Shown piece after piece: positions 36,280 to 45,091 of a stretch of 64,000 nucleotides of DNA. Every line of letters begins with the position of its first letter. Within the stretch, counting starts at the first letter, position 1. The notes below the pieces were generated by a model. The model made no database searches, was not told the origin of the DNA, and was given only the letters and a program-made list of their open reading frames with translations. The DNA comes from an uncultured Nocardioides sp. (lineage in GTDB: Bacteria > Actinomycetota > Actinomycetes > Propionibacteriales > Nocardioidaceae), in contig NZ_CANKYS010000003.1 in NCBI RefSeq assembly GCF_947488025.1, positions 62,001-126,000 on the forward strand, given 5' to 3'. A program made the position numbers and the translations under genes.

Positions 36280-38172
36280 TCAGCGCAGGAAGGCCTCGAG
36301 CAGCGGGCCGGCGGTCTGCGACCCGGAGACGCCCGTCTCGACGAAGACCGCGACCGCGAGGTCGCCCCGTGTCGCGATCATCCACGCGTGTGTCGGGAGC
36401 GAGCCCGACGCGTCGGGCTGACCGTGCTCGGCGGTGCCGGTCTTGGCACCGACCTCGCCGGGGACGTCCTGGAGGAAGCGACCCGAGCCTGTGGTCACCA
36501 CGGCCCGCATCAACCCGCGGAGGGTGCCGGACTCCGGCCCGGTCAGCGGCACCTGCGGCGGCACCTGCTCCACCGCGTGCTCCGGGAGCAGCACCGGCAG
36601 CACCGCCCGGCCGGACCGGACCGAGGCGGCGACCGTGGCCATCGCGAACGGGCTGGCCAGCACCGTGCCCTGGCCGATCATGTCGGCGGCGGCACCGGTC
36701 TCGGTCTCCGGCGGCGGCACCTGCCCGAAGTAGACCGGGAAGCCGAGGTCGTGGTCGGTGCCGAGCCCGAGGGCCTGGGCAGCGGCGGCGAGCTCGCCCT
36801 CGGCGAGCCGGTCGGCGTTGCCGATGAGGGCGGTGTTGCACGACTGGGCGATGGCCTGGGTGAGGGTGATGTCGCCGAGCGCGGACGCCGGGTAGTCGTC
36901 GTAGTTCTTGAACGAGCGCCCGTCCACGACCGTCGTGGCCGGGCACGACACGACGTCGTCGACGCCCATCCCGCTGCGCAGGAGCGCCAAGGAGGTGACG
37001 ACCTTGAAGGTCGAGCCGGGGGCGTACTGCCCGGTCATCGCGAGGTCGGCGCCCTCCGCCCCGGCGCCGTTGGCGCTCGCCAGGACCGCGCCGTCGGAGG
37101 GGCGGATCGCCACGAGCGCGGCCGCCGGCGCACCGTCACCGAGGCCGGCGAGCACGTCCTCGGCCTTCTGCTGGAGCGCCGGGTCGAGGGTGGTGACGAG
37201 ATCGGCACCGTCGGTCGCCGGGACCTCGGCGAGCGTGCGCAGCTGGTCGTCGGCGCCCCGGGCGACCACCGAAGTGCCGGGCGTCCCGCGCAGCTGCTCG
37301 TCGTAGCGCTCCTGGAGACCGGACAGCCCGACCTCGTCCCCGGCCGCGATCCGGCCCTCGGATGCCTCGACCACCTCGGCGGTGGCCGGGCCGACGCGGC
37401 CGAGCAGGGCCGCGGCGAACTCACGCGTCGGGGCGAGAGGCAGGGTGTCGCGCACGGCGAGCGCCCCGCGGATCTTCGCGAACCCGGGCAGCACGTCGAG
37501 GGCCTCGTCCTCGCGCAGGACCAGCGCCTCGACGAAGGCCTCCGCGCCCATCGCCTCCGCGCGCTCGACGTACGACGCCACGTCGACATCGAGCACCCGG
37601 GCGATCCGGCGGGCGCTGCGGGCGACCTGCGGACCCTCGACCTTGGTCTTGTCCAGCCCGTAGCGCAACACCGGCCGCTCGGTCACGAGGACGGCGCCCC
37701 CGGCGCCGGTGATGTCGCCGCGCACCGCCGGGAGCGTGCGCAGGCCGAGGGCGTCGCCCTCGGCGAGGTCGGGGACCAGCGCGTCGGGCACCCAGTCGAC
37801 CTGCCACCCGGTGCCGTCCGGCACCAGCGCGACCGTGGTGTCGTACTCCCAGGGCGCCGCATCGATCAGGCCCCACCGCCACGCCAGCGCCGCCGTCGCC
37901 GACCCGGGCTCGTCGCCGGTGCCCTCGACCTCCTCGACCGAGGCGACCTCGACGGCGACCGGCACCTCCTCGAGGGGGGAGACCAGCTCGGCGAACGCGG
38001 CGCGGTCGGCCTCGTCGGTCAACGGCACGTCGCCGAGCGAGTGCTCGGACAGGGCAGCGGCGAGGTCGTCGGCCACTCCGGACGGCGGGGCGGTGTCGTC
38101 ACCACCGAGCACGGAGCAGGCCGAGCTCACCCCCACGAGCAGAGCGGCGACCCCGAGACGGAGGGATCGCAT
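36280..38172 (-). CDS. Penicillin-binding transpeptidase, MecA/PBP2a-like lipoprotein
   Basis: 630-residue class B penicillin-binding protein that cross-links peptidoglycan. A lipobox (SSAC) replaces the usual transmembrane anchor. Residues 35-150 form an NTF2/MecA-N-like domain, then a dimerisation region, then the transpeptidase with all three motifs: S387-T-F-K, SCN near 447, and K577-T-G. The MecA-type N-terminal domain is common in actinobacterial low-affinity PBPs, so low beta-lactam sensitivity is possible but not shown. It stands alone between a convergent gene and the SRPBCC gene. Confidence 0.9.
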   Translation of the reverse strand: MRSLRLGVAALLVGVSSACSVLGGDDTAPPSGVADDLAAALSEHSLGDVPLTDEADRAAFAELVSPLEEVPVAVEVASVEEVEGTGDEPGSATAALAWRWGLIDAAPWEYDTTVALVPDGTGWQVDWVPDALVPDLAEGDALGLRTLPAVRGDITGAGGAVLVTERPVLRYGLDKTKVEGPQVARSARRIARVLDVDVASYVERAEAMGAEAFVEALVLREDEALDVLPGFAKIRGALAVRDTLPLAPTREFAAALLGRVGPATAEVVEASEGRIAAGDEVGLSGLQERYDEQLRGTPGTSVVARGADDQLRTLAEVPATDGADLVTTLDPALQQKAEDVLAGLGDGAPAAALVAIRPSDGAVLASANGAGAEGADLAMTGQYAPGSTFKVVTSLALLRSGMGVDDVVSCPATTVVDGRSFKNYDDYPASALGDITLTQAIAQSCNTALIGNADRLAEGELAAAAQALGLGTDHDLGFPVYFGQVPPPETETGAAADMIGQGTVLASPFAMATVAASVRSGRAVLPVLLPEHAVEQVPPQVPLTGPESGTLRGLMRAVVTTGSGRFLQDVPGEVGAKTGTAEHGQPDASGSLPTHAWMIATRGDLAVAVFVETGVSGSQTAGPLLEAFLR

Positions 38173-38231
38173 GCGCCCATGCTCCCAGCCGACGGGCTCC
38201 CGGCCGCGGCACGACGCCGCGTCGGCGTGCC

Positions 38232-38774
38232 TCAGGCGAAGCGCTCGCGGTAGTGGGACGACCCGCCCGCATAGGCCTCCCAGTCGATGCCGTCCACGTC
38301 CTCGCCCGAGAGCGCCGCTCGCAGGCGGTCGAGGTAGTAGTCCCAGCCCGGGCCGACGCTCGCGGCCATCTCGACGCCCGTCGCGCCCGGCGCGAGCACC
38401 TGGACGAACCTGAGCGAGGTGATGCCGTCGGCCTCCTCGAGCTCGAGCTCCATCTCCCAGACCGCCGTCTCCCCCGCGCCGTCCTCGCTGAAGGGTTGCG
38501 GTTCACGACTGCGTACGACGAAGCGCCGCGGCGGCTCGCACGCCAGCACGTCCATCTCCTCGGCCGGGACGTCGTCACCCTCCGCGGTCATCCGGAAGGA
38601 GACCGACCCGGCCTCGGGGTCCCCGCTCCACGTGCCGATCCAGCGCTCCATGCGCGTCGGGTCGGTGCACGCCGCCCAGACGTCGTCCAGCGGAGCCCGG
38701 AGCTCCCGCTCGATCACGAGCAGGGTGCGGCCGTCGCGCTGCTCGCGCCGGCCGGTCATCAAGGTGGTGCTCAT
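38232..38774 (-). CDS. SRPBCC/AHSA1-family protein
   Basis: 180-residue START-like fold protein ([26 protein letters not shown]) of the activator-of-Hsp90 ATPase homologue family. Members with this gene order, directly after an ArsR regulator, are common in actinobacteria and have no agreed function. The ATG at 38774 has GGAGGAG eight bases upstream and overlaps the stop of the ArsR gene, so the two form an operon repressed by the ArsR protein. Confidence 0.85.
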   Translation of the reverse strand: MSTTLMTGRREQRDGRTLLVIERELRAPLDDVWAACTDPTRMERWIGTWSGDPEAGSVSFRMTAEGDDVPAEEMDVLACEPPRRFVVRSREPQPFSEDGAGETAVWEMELELEEADGITSLRFVQVLAPGATGVEMAASVGPGWDYYLDRLRAALSGEDVDGIDWEAYAGGSSHYRERFA

Positions 38775-39160
38775 GCGGTCTCCTCCTGCGGTGGGGATGG
38801 GTGAGGTGTCGCGGGCTCGGCCTCTGCCCGGCGCTCGCGCCCGGTACGGCGCACCTCGAGGTCGAGGCCGTCGAAGGCCGACTCGGTGAAGCGCGGCCGG
38901 GGCGCAGCGGGGGCCTCGAGCGCCGCCAGCCAATCGGCGATGGCTGCCAGCCCGTCGCGCCGGAGGCGGTAGTGCCGTTCACGACCGTGGTCCTCGGCCT
39001 CGACGAGGCCCGCCTCGGCGAGCACGCGGAGGTGACGACTGATCGCCGGCCGGCTGATCGGGTGGTCGGCCGTCAGGTCGACCACCCGCGCCGGACCGCG
39101 CGCCAGCCGTACGACCAGGCCCCGGCGTACCGGGTCACCGAGGGCTGCGAACGGGTCCAC
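38771..39160 (-). CDS. ArsR-family transcriptional regulator
   Basis: 129-residue winged-helix regulator ([19 protein letters not shown], then [19 protein letters not shown]). No metal-binding cysteine cluster is seen, so it belongs with the non-metal ArsR proteins that pair with SRPBCC genes. The GTG at 39160 sits one base after the expected transcription start of the promoter at 39167-39196, so the mRNA is probably leaderless. The palindrome in that promoter is its likely operator. Confidence 0.87.
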   Translation of the reverse strand: MDPFAALGDPVRRGLVVRLARGPARVVDLTADHPISRPAISRHLRVLAEAGLVEAEDHGRERHYRLRRDGLAAIADWLAALEAPAAPRPRFTESAFDGLDLEVRRTGRERRAEAEPATPHPSPPQEETA

Positions 39161-39166
39161 CGTCCT

Positions 39167-39196
39167 ATTGGTAACTACTTCGTTACCAATTGTCAA
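39167..39196 (-). promoter_or_regulatory. ArsR promoter with a perfect palindromic operator
   Basis: ATTGGTAAC and GTTACCAAT (39167-39190) form a perfect 9-bp inverted repeat with a 6-bp spacer. On the minus strand TTGACA (39196-39191) and TACCAA (39173-39168) are 17 bases apart, so the palindrome fills the space between -35 and -10 and includes the -10. Autorepression is the natural reading. Confidence 0.7.
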
Positions 39197-39259
39197 GGCC
39201 CACCGCTCCCCCGTTCCCCGCTCGAGGCGTACCCGTGCGTCAGTGGGTACGGTCGGTGC

Positions 39260-40645
39260 GTGAACGAGACACGCACCGAGCACGACTCCATGGGCGAGGT
39301 CGAAGTGCCTCGCGACGCTCTTTGGCGGGCCCAGACCCAGCGCGCGATCGAGAACTTCCCGATCAGCGGCCTGACCCTGCAGCCCCGGCACGTGCAGGCG
39401 CTGGCCCACGTCAAGGCGGCCGCCGCGACCGCCAACGCCGCGCTCGGTGTCGTACGCCACGAGCAGGCGCAGGCCATCGTCACCGCCGCCGACGCCATCG
39501 TCGAGGGGACGCACGACGGCGAGTTCCCGATCGACGTCTTCCAGACCGGGTCGGGCACGAGCTCCAACATGAACGCCAACGAGGTCATCGCGACCCTGGC
39601 CGCGCAAGCCGGCGTCGAGGTCCACCCCAACGACCACGTCAATGCCTCGCAGAGCAGCAACGACACCTTTCCCACCAGCATCCACGTCGCCGCCACGCTC
39701 GCCGTCGTCGACGACCTGCTGCCCGCGCTCGACCGGCTCGCGACGTCGTTCGAGGCCAAGGCGGAGGAGTTCGCCGACACGGTGAAGTCCGGGCGCACCC
39801 ACCTGATGGACGCCACGCCCGTGACGCTCGGGCAGGAGATGGGGGCGTACGCCGCCACCCTGCGCCTCGGCGTCGAGCGGCTGGAGGCCGTGCTGCCGCG
39901 CGTGCGCGAGCTCCCCCTGGGTGGCACCGCGGTCGGCACCGGGATCAACACCCCGGCCGCCTTCGCCGAGCGGGCGATCGCCGCGCTGTCGGAGCGCACC
40001 GGGCAGCCCTTCACCGAGGCGCGCGACCACTTCGAGGCGCAGGGCACCCGCGACTCGCTCGTCGAGCTGTCGGGCGTGCTGCGCACGGTCGCGACCGGCC
40101 TCACCAAGATCTGCAACGACCTGCGCTGGATGTCGTCGGGACCCACGACAGGGCTCGCCGAGATCCACCTGCCCGACCTGCAGCCGGGGTCGAGCATCAT
40201 GCCCGGCAAGGTCAACCCGGTGCTGCCCGAGGCGACGCTGATGGTGTGCGCCCGGGTCGTCGGCAACGACGCGACGATCGCCTGGGCGGGCGCGTCCGGC
40301 AGCTTCGAGCTCAACGTGATGATGCCCGTCATGGCACACGCGCTGCTCGAGTCGATCCACGTGCTGTCCACCTCGACGGTGCTGCTCGCCGACCGGTGCG
40401 TGGACGGGATCACCGCCGACGCCGATCGGATGCGCCGCTACGCCGAGTCCTCCCCGTCGGTGGTCACCCCCCTCAACGCCCACATCGGCTACGAGCAGGC
40501 CGCCAGGGTCGCGAAGAAGGCGCTCGCCGACGGCGCGACCATCCGCGAGACGGTGTTGGCGATGGGCTACGTCGAGCGGGGCGACCTGACCGAGGAGCAG
40601 CTCGACGCCGCCCTCGACGTCGACTCCATGACAGGCCGGGCATGA
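39260..40645 (+). CDS. fumC: Class II fumarate hydratase
   Basis: 461-residue iron-independent fumarase. The lyase signature [11 protein letters not shown] starts at residue 310, and the usual GSGTSSNMN and HPNDHVN(A)SQSSND segments are present. The GTG at 39260 is six bases after TACGGT (leaderless pattern). The ATGA overlap links it to a methyltransferase gene. In Mycobacterium the single class II fumarase lies near phoH2 and the Z-prenyl synthase gene, as here. Confidence 0.93.
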   Translation: MNETRTEHDSMGEVEVPRDALWRAQTQRAIENFPISGLTLQPRHVQALAHVKAAAATANAALGVVRHEQAQAIVTAADAIVEGTHDGEFPIDVFQTGSGTSSNMNANEVIATLAAQAGVEVHPNDHVNASQSSNDTFPTSIHVAATLAVVDDLLPALDRLATSFEAKAEEFADTVKSGRTHLMDATPVTLGQEMGAYAATLRLGVERLEAVLPRVRELPLGGTAVGTGINTPAAFAERAIAALSERTGQPFTEARDHFEAQGTRDSLVELSGVLRTVATGLTKICNDLRWMSSGPTTGLAEIHLPDLQPGSSIMPGKVNPVLPEATLMVCARVVGNDATIAWAGASGSFELNVMMPVMAHALLESIHVLSTSTVLLADRCVDGITADADRMRRYAESSPSVVTPLNAHIGYEQAARVAKKALADGATIRETVLAMGYVERGDLTEEQLDAALDVDSMTGRA

Positions 40646-41346
40646 GCGACATCGACAGCCCCGAGCACGTGCGCGCCCAGTACGCGACGGAGGACCGGCT
40701 CGAGACCCGGCGCTCGGTCTGGCACCCGACCGACGACGGCCGCGACCCCGCCGACGAGGCGTTCAAGGCCGTCGACCGCGCCATGACCGGTGACTCCCGG
40801 GTCCTGGAGGTGGGCTGTGGGACCGGGGTGATGGCGGAGCGGATCAACGCGCTGCCGGGCGTCACGCTGGTCGCGGTCGACCACTCCGAGCGCTTCGTCG
40901 AGCTGACCGCGGCCCGCGGTGTCGACGCCCGCCAGGCCGACATCTGCTACCTCCCCTTCGACGACGACACCTTCGACGTCGTCTACGCCGGCTGGATGCT
41001 CTACCACGTGCGCGACCTCGACCGGGCGCTCGCCGAGGTCCGTCGCGTGCTGCGCCCGGGCGGCACGTTCGTCGCCGTCACCAACGGCGACGACAGCCTC
41101 GCCGACCTGCGCCGCGAGGCCGGCGGTCGTCGGGTGGTGACGCGCTTCTCGAGCGAGAACGGCGAGTTCACGCTCGGGCGGCGCTTCAGCGACGTACGCC
41201 GCCAGGACCTCGAGACGCGGGCGGTGTTCGCCGACCACGCCGAGGCGCAGGCCTACCTCGACTCCTCCGACGAGGGCCTCGTGCTGCCACCCTTCGAGGG
41301 CTCACGGACCTACGCCGGGCACGTCACGGTCTTCGAGGCCCGCTGA
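40642..41346 (+). CDS. Class I SAM-dependent methyltransferase
   Basis: 234 residues. Motif I is VLEVGCGTG, motif II-like [11 protein letters not shown], and [14 protein letters not shown] plus [13 protein letters not shown] complete the methyltransferase 11 pattern. Substrate unknown. Its ATG overlaps the fumC stop, so it is translated with fumC, but no metabolic link is evident. Confidence 0.85.
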   Translation: MSDIDSPEHVRAQYATEDRLETRRSVWHPTDDGRDPADEAFKAVDRAMTGDSRVLEVGCGTGVMAERINALPGVTLVAVDHSERFVELTAARGVDARQADICYLPFDDDTFDVVYAGWMLYHVRDLDRALAEVRRVLRPGGTFVAVTNGDDSLADLRREAGGRRVVTRFSSENGEFTLGRRFSDVRRQDLETRAVFADHAEAQAYLDSSDEGLVLPPFEGSRTYAGHVTVFEAR

Positions 41347-41405
41347 GGAGAAGGGCCGACGGGCAGGGGCTGCCGATCGTCCGGAACGCGTCCTAGCCTC
41401 GGGAC

Positions 41406-41773
41406 ATGGGGCGATCGCCTGGGCGGAGTACGGCACGCCGGCCGAGCTGCCCGGCATCCACCACCGCAAGCAGTACGACGCCGAGAAGGACGCCGACCCG
41501 GACTACCGGATCACCTGCGTCTTCGTCGACCGCCGCCACCGGCGGCGCGGTGTCACGGAGCTCGCGATCCAGGGCGCCCTGGCACTCATCGCCGAGGCGG
41601 GAGGTGGCGTCGTGGAGTCCTACCCCCACGACCTCACGGACCAGACGAAGAAGATGTCCTCGTCCTTCCTCTACAACGGCACCCGAAGCCTCTACGAGCG
41701 CCTCGGCTTCGCCTACGTGCGCCCCAAGGGGTTGAAGAACTGCGTCATGCGAAAAGTCGTCGACGCCCATTGA
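41406..41773 (+). pseudogene. GNAT acetyltransferase, internally deleted remnant
   Basis: The frame from 41411 to the TGA at 41771 encodes the C-terminal half of a GNAT family protein (ITCVFVDRRHRRRGV, then VESYPHD and SSFLYNGTRSLYERLGFAYVRP). No start codon exists in that frame. The only plausible start is the ATG at 41406, which follows a -10-like TAGCCT by six bases but lies in another frame. The simplest explanation is loss of the N-terminal half by a deletion starting just after the original start codon. It is possible that translation begins elsewhere, but the missing conserved N-terminal half argues against function. Confidence 0.7.
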
Positions 41774-41798
41774 CCTGTATACCCCCTGGGGGTATGTT
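41770..41798 (+). promoter_or_regulatory. CsoR-like operator inside a leaderless promoter
   Basis: TTGACC (41770-41775) and TATGTT (41793-41798) are 17 bases apart. Spanning the spacer and the -10 is ATACCCCC-T-GGGGGTAT (41779-41795), a perfect 8-bp inverted repeat of the type bound by CsoR/RcnR-family metal sensors. The next gene starts seven bases after the -10. Confidence 0.72.
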
Positions 41799-41805
41799 CT
41801 GACGC

Positions 41806-42447
41806 ATGGAACACCAGACCGAGCACCCCACGGCCCAGGGCGAGCACCACCACATGGGCAGCACCAACGCGATGGCGATCTCCGCCACCCTCCACTGCCT
41901 CACCGGCTGTGCCATCGGCGAGATCCTGGGCCTGATGATCGGCACCGCCCTCGGGCTCGGCACCCTCGCCACGATCGCGATCGCCGTCGGCCTGGCGTTC
42001 CTGTTCGGCTATGCCCTGTCGACGCTGCCGCTGCTGCGGGCCGGCCTCGGCCTGGGCGCCGCCCTGACGGTCGTCCTGGCGGCCGACACGCTGTCGATCG
42101 CGACCATGGAGCTGGTCGACAACCTGGTGATGGCCGTGATCCCGGGCGCGATGGAGGCGGGGCTGGTCAACCCGGTCTTCTGGCTGTCGATGATGCTCGC
42201 GCTCACGGTTGCCTTCTTCGCGGCCTGGCCGGTCAACCGCCACCTCCTGGCGCGCGGCAAGGGCCACGCCCTGACCCACGGCTTCCACGGCGCCGAGCCG
42301 GAGGGGGCGCGGCGGTTCATCCCGGACCTCGCGACCTCGACGCTCGTCGCTGCCATCGTGGCGTTCATGCTGGGCGGCCTGGTCGTCTCGATCGCCGACG
42401 AGCTCGAGGCACCGCCCGAGACCGGCCATGCAGCCGCCGAGCGCTGA
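41806..42447 (+). CDS. DUF4396 membrane protein
   Basis: 213-residue integral membrane protein with about five hydrophobic segments and a His-rich N-terminus (HQTEH...GEHHHMG) that could bind metal. The family has no established function. The CsoR-like palindrome in its promoter suggests copper (or another metal) induction and so a role in metal handling. The ATG at 41806 is the likely first transcribed base. It converges with the transglycosylase gene, eight bases apart. No csoR gene is in this window. Confidence 0.82.
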   Translation: MEHQTEHPTAQGEHHHMGSTNAMAISATLHCLTGCAIGEILGLMIGTALGLGTLATIAIAVGLAFLFGYALSTLPLLRAGLGLGAALTVVLAADTLSIATMELVDNLVMAVIPGAMEAGLVNPVFWLSMMLALTVAFFAAWPVNRHLLARGKGHALTHGFHGAEPEGARRFIPDLATSTLVAAIVAFMLGGLVVSIADELEAPPETGHAAAER

Positions 42448-42455
42448 TCAGGAGA

Positions 42456-43145
42456 TCAGTACCAGCCGTTGCCCTGCTTGAAGCTCCAGGCGCTGCACGG
42501 GGTGCCGTAGGTGTCCTGGATGTACTCCAGGCCCCACCTGATCTGCGACTCGGCGGAGGTCATGTAGTCCGCCGGCAGGTCGTGGAGCTGCGTCAGCGCC
42601 TGCGGGATGCCGTACGCCGACGAGGTCGGGTTGTCGGCGTCGACGCGCCAGTCCGACTCGCTGACGTAGAGCGAGTCGAGGCAGGAGAACTGGTCGGAGG
42701 AGAAGCCGTACGCCGGCAGCAGCGCGCGGGCGATGTCGCGCGGGTCGCCCTCGGACAGCTTCTCCGAACGCGTCACGGCCGAGCCGCCGGACATCTCGAG
42801 CGCGGTGGCCTTCGCCTTGTCGGTGCGCCGCGCTGAGCGCGACGCCACCTGCTGCGAGGACCGCTGCTCGTCGACGGCCGTGTCGGACGCCTCCGCGGCG
42901 GACTCGGAGGCGGTGGGCTCGGACGCGGTCGGGCCGCCCGGCGCGGTGGTGGCCACGTCCGCGGCGGCGGGGGCCAACGTGTCGGGATCGCTCGTGGCCA
43001 GCCCGCCGGTCACGCTCACACCGGTCACGGCGGCGGCGATGCCCGTCAGGGCGACGCCGGTGCGCAGGGCTCGACGGGGCGCGCGCGCAGCCTTGTGCTT
43101 GCCGGGCGCGCGGTGCTTCGGGGCGTACTTGTCGGACTTCGACAC
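42456..43145 (-). CDS. Secreted transglycosylase-like protein
   Basis: 229 residues with a long basic N-terminus (KHRAPGKHKAARAPRRALR), a signal segment, a low-complexity Thr/Ser/Ala region and a C-terminal SLT-like domain of about 85 residues (LDSLYVSESDWRVDADNPTSSAYGIPQAL). The Glu in YVSESDW is the expected catalytic residue. Cys pairs (FSCLD and TPCSAW) may form a disulfide. It should cleave or remodel peptidoglycan outside the cell. The GTG start lacks a clear ribosome site. The long 5' region holds MtrA-like repeats. Confidence 0.83.
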   Translation of the reverse strand: MSKSDKYAPKHRAPGKHKAARAPRRALRTGVALTGIAAAVTGVSVTGGLATSDPDTLAPAAADVATTAPGGPTASEPTASESAAEASDTAVDEQRSSQQVASRSARRTDKAKATALEMSGGSAVTRSEKLSEGDPRDIARALLPAYGFSSDQFSCLDSLYVSESDWRVDADNPTSSAYGIPQALTQLHDLPADYMTSAESQIRWGLEYIQDTYGTPCSAWSFKQGNGWY

Positions 43146-43362
43146 AGGAACTCACGGAGGGGTTGACGACAGGGGGTGTCGCGCCTGGTGGTGCACGACA
43201 GGCGCGGGTGTCGAGACGAGGACACGGTCCGGCCGGACGGGGCGGTGGTGCGGGGCTCCCGGCGTCCGGCCGACGACCGAGGTCACGAAACGATCACGGG
43301 CCACCTTGCATGAGGGTTCAACCACGTGCAAACCGAACGGCACAACTGACACCGCCCCTTGC

Positions 43363-43387
43363 GTCACACGGGTCACACCAGCTCACA
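43363..43387 (-). promoter_or_regulatory. MtrA-like direct repeats upstream of the transglycosylase gene
   Basis: On the plus strand GTCACACGG-GTCACACCA-GCTCACACC gives GTCACA at 43363 and 43372 and a third variant TCACA at 43383. The 9-bp GTCACA direct repeat is the motif described for MtrA of M. tuberculosis, which controls cell-wall hydrolase genes. The site is about 220 bases upstream of the GTG, so an unseen promoter between them is needed. Apart from this and the large inverted repeat I see nothing assignable in the gap 43146-43519. Confidence 0.4.
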
Positions 43388-43417
43388 CCGGACCCACCCG
43401 TACCGAGGACGTGACCG

Positions 43418-43491
43418 CTGTAACGCCGGGTTGGTGGTTCTACCCACCGTGATGCATCGGGGTGGGTAGTCGCACCAACCCGGCGTTACAG
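43418..43491. repeat. Large near-perfect inverted repeat (31-bp arms)
   Basis: Arms 43418-43448 and 43461-43491 match at 28 of 31 positions, beginning CTGTAACGCCGGGTTGGTG; the 12-base loop contains the palindrome GATGCATC. It lies 28 bases after the phoH stop and could end that transcript, but it is far longer than the other terminators here. A small non-autonomous element is the alternative. Confidence 0.75.
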
Positions 43492-43519
43492 CACTGGGTC
43501 GGACCGCGTAGCCGGTCGG

Positions 43520-44872
43520 TCAGAAGGTGACGTCCTCCAGCATCTCGGTCACGAGCGCGGCGATCGGCGAGCGCTCGGAGCGGGTGAGCGTCACGTGGGC
43601 GAAGAGCGGGTGGCCCTTGAGCTTCTCCACCACCGCGACGATGCCGTCGTGGCGCCCGACGCGGAGGTTGTCGCGCTGGGCCACGTCGTGGGTGAGCACG
43701 ACCTTGGAGTTCGCGCCGATGCGCGAGAGGACGGTCAGCAGCACGTTGCGCTCGAGGGACTGGGCCTCGTCGACGATGACGAAGGCGTCGTGCAACGAAC
43801 GGCCGCGGATGTGGGTCAGCGGCAGCACCTCGAGCATCCCGCGGTCCATCACCTCGTCGATGACGTCCTTGCCGGTCAGTGCGCCGAGCGTGTCGAACAC
43901 CGCCTGGGCCCAGGGCGACATCTTCTCGTTCTCGGAGCCGGGCAGGTAGCCGAGCTCCTGGCCACCGACGGCGAAGAGCGGGCGGAAGACCACGACCTTC
44001 TTGTGCTGGCGACGCTCCATCACGGCCTCGAGGCCGGCACAGAGCGCCATGGCCGACTTGCCGGTGCCGGCGCGACCGCCGAGGGACACGATGCCGACCT
44101 CGGGGTCGAGCAGCATCTCCAGCGCCACCCGCTGCTCGGCGGACCGGCCGTGGATGCCGAAGGCGTCGCGGTCGCCGCGGACGAGGTGCACCCGCTTGTC
44201 GGCCCCCACGCGGCCCAGCGCCGTACCCCTGTCGGACAGCATGACGAGACCGTTGTGGCACGGCAGGTCGCGCGCCTCGGCGAGGTCGAGCACGCCGTCC
44301 TCGTAGAGCTCGTCGAGGTCGCTGGCGAGCACCTCGAGCTCGGCCATCCCGGTGTAGCCGGTGTCGGAGCTGCTGACGGCCTCGGCGCGGTACTCCTCCG
44401 CGTCCAGCCCGACGGCCGAGGCCTTGATCCGCAGCGGCAGGTCCTTGCTGACCAGGGTGACGCGGTGCCCCTCGTTGGCGAGGTTGCGGGCCACGGCCAG
44501 GATGCGGGTGTCGTTGTCGCCGAGGCGGAAGCCCGACGGCAGCGACTCGGGGTCGGTGTGGTTGAGCTCGACGCGGAGCGTGCCGCCCTCCGCGCCGACC
44601 GCGACGGGCTGGTCGAGGCGGCCGTGGACGACCCGCAGGTCGTCGAGGGCCCGCAGCGCGGAGCGGGCGAAGAACCCGAGCTCCGGGTGGTTGCGCTTGC
44701 CCTCGAGCTCGGTGATCACCACCACCGGGAGGACGACCTCGTGCTCGGCGAACCGCTTGATCGCGGCCGGGTCGGCGAGGAGGACGCTCGTGTCGAGGAC
44801 GTACGTGCGGCGGCTGGCGCTGCTGGACGCTGCGGGCGGTGCGGAGCTGCTGGGTGAGGTCTTGCTGGCCAC
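43520..44872 (-). CDS. PhoH2-like protein: PIN nuclease plus PhoH ATPase
   Basis: About 450 residues. An N-terminal PIN domain ([12 protein letters not shown] with Asp27, later LGDNDTRIL and VSKDLPL) is joined to a PhoH ATPase/helicase domain with Walker [10 protein letters not shown] (Lys272) and Walker B FVIVDEAQ. PhoH2 proteins of mycobacteria couple RNA unwinding and cleavage. I prefer the GTG at 44872 because AAGGGG lies seven bases upstream; an in-frame GTG at 44905 sits on its own ribosome-like site. It is next to the Z-prenyl synthase and TrhA genes, an order conserved in Actinobacteria. The 219-base gap upstream has no feature I can name. Confidence 0.9.
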   Translation of the reverse strand: MASKTSPSSSAPPAASSSASRRTYVLDTSVLLADPAAIKRFAEHEVVLPVVVITELEGKRNHPELGFFARSALRALDDLRVVHGRLDQPVAVGAEGGTLRVELNHTDPESLPSGFRLGDNDTRILAVARNLANEGHRVTLVSKDLPLRIKASAVGLDAEEYRAEAVSSSDTGYTGMAELEVLASDLDELYEDGVLDLAEARDLPCHNGLVMLSDRGTALGRVGADKRVHLVRGDRDAFGIHGRSAEQRVALEMLLDPEVGIVSLGGRAGTGKSAMALCAGLEAVMERRQHKKVVVFRPLFAVGGQELGYLPGSENEKMSPWAQAVFDTLGALTGKDVIDEVMDRGMLEVLPLTHIRGRSLHDAFVIVDEAQSLERNVLLTVLSRIGANSKVVLTHDVAQRDNLRVGRHDGIVAVVEKLKGHPLFAHVTLTRSERSPIAALVTEMLEDVTF

Positions 44873-45091
44873 GACTAACCCCTTGCTGCGGGTCGGCGCG
44901 CGCACTCCTCGCCCGGCCCGATGTCATTCAACGGACCGGAGAGCTCCCATCTGAGTGCCCAAGGTTTCCTCCCGGTTCAGCAGGCTTCCCCACCTGCCGA
45001 TACGGGCGAAAGTACGCCCGGCCGCACCCCGATCCGGGGCGACACGCCCGAACGCGAGGTGACGACGAGATGACGTCTGCGGGCAGCCGGG

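Noticed and set aside
41406..41735. 109-codon open frame from the ATG at 41406 as a real gene
   Set aside because: The product is Ser/Thr/Arg-rich nonsense; the GNAT-like protein is in another frame of the same DNA.
43146..43420. c-di-AMP (ydaO-type) riboswitch before the transglycosylase gene
   Set aside because: Such riboswitches often precede cell-wall hydrolase genes, but the conserved GGGTGAATC-like core and surrounding stems are not present.
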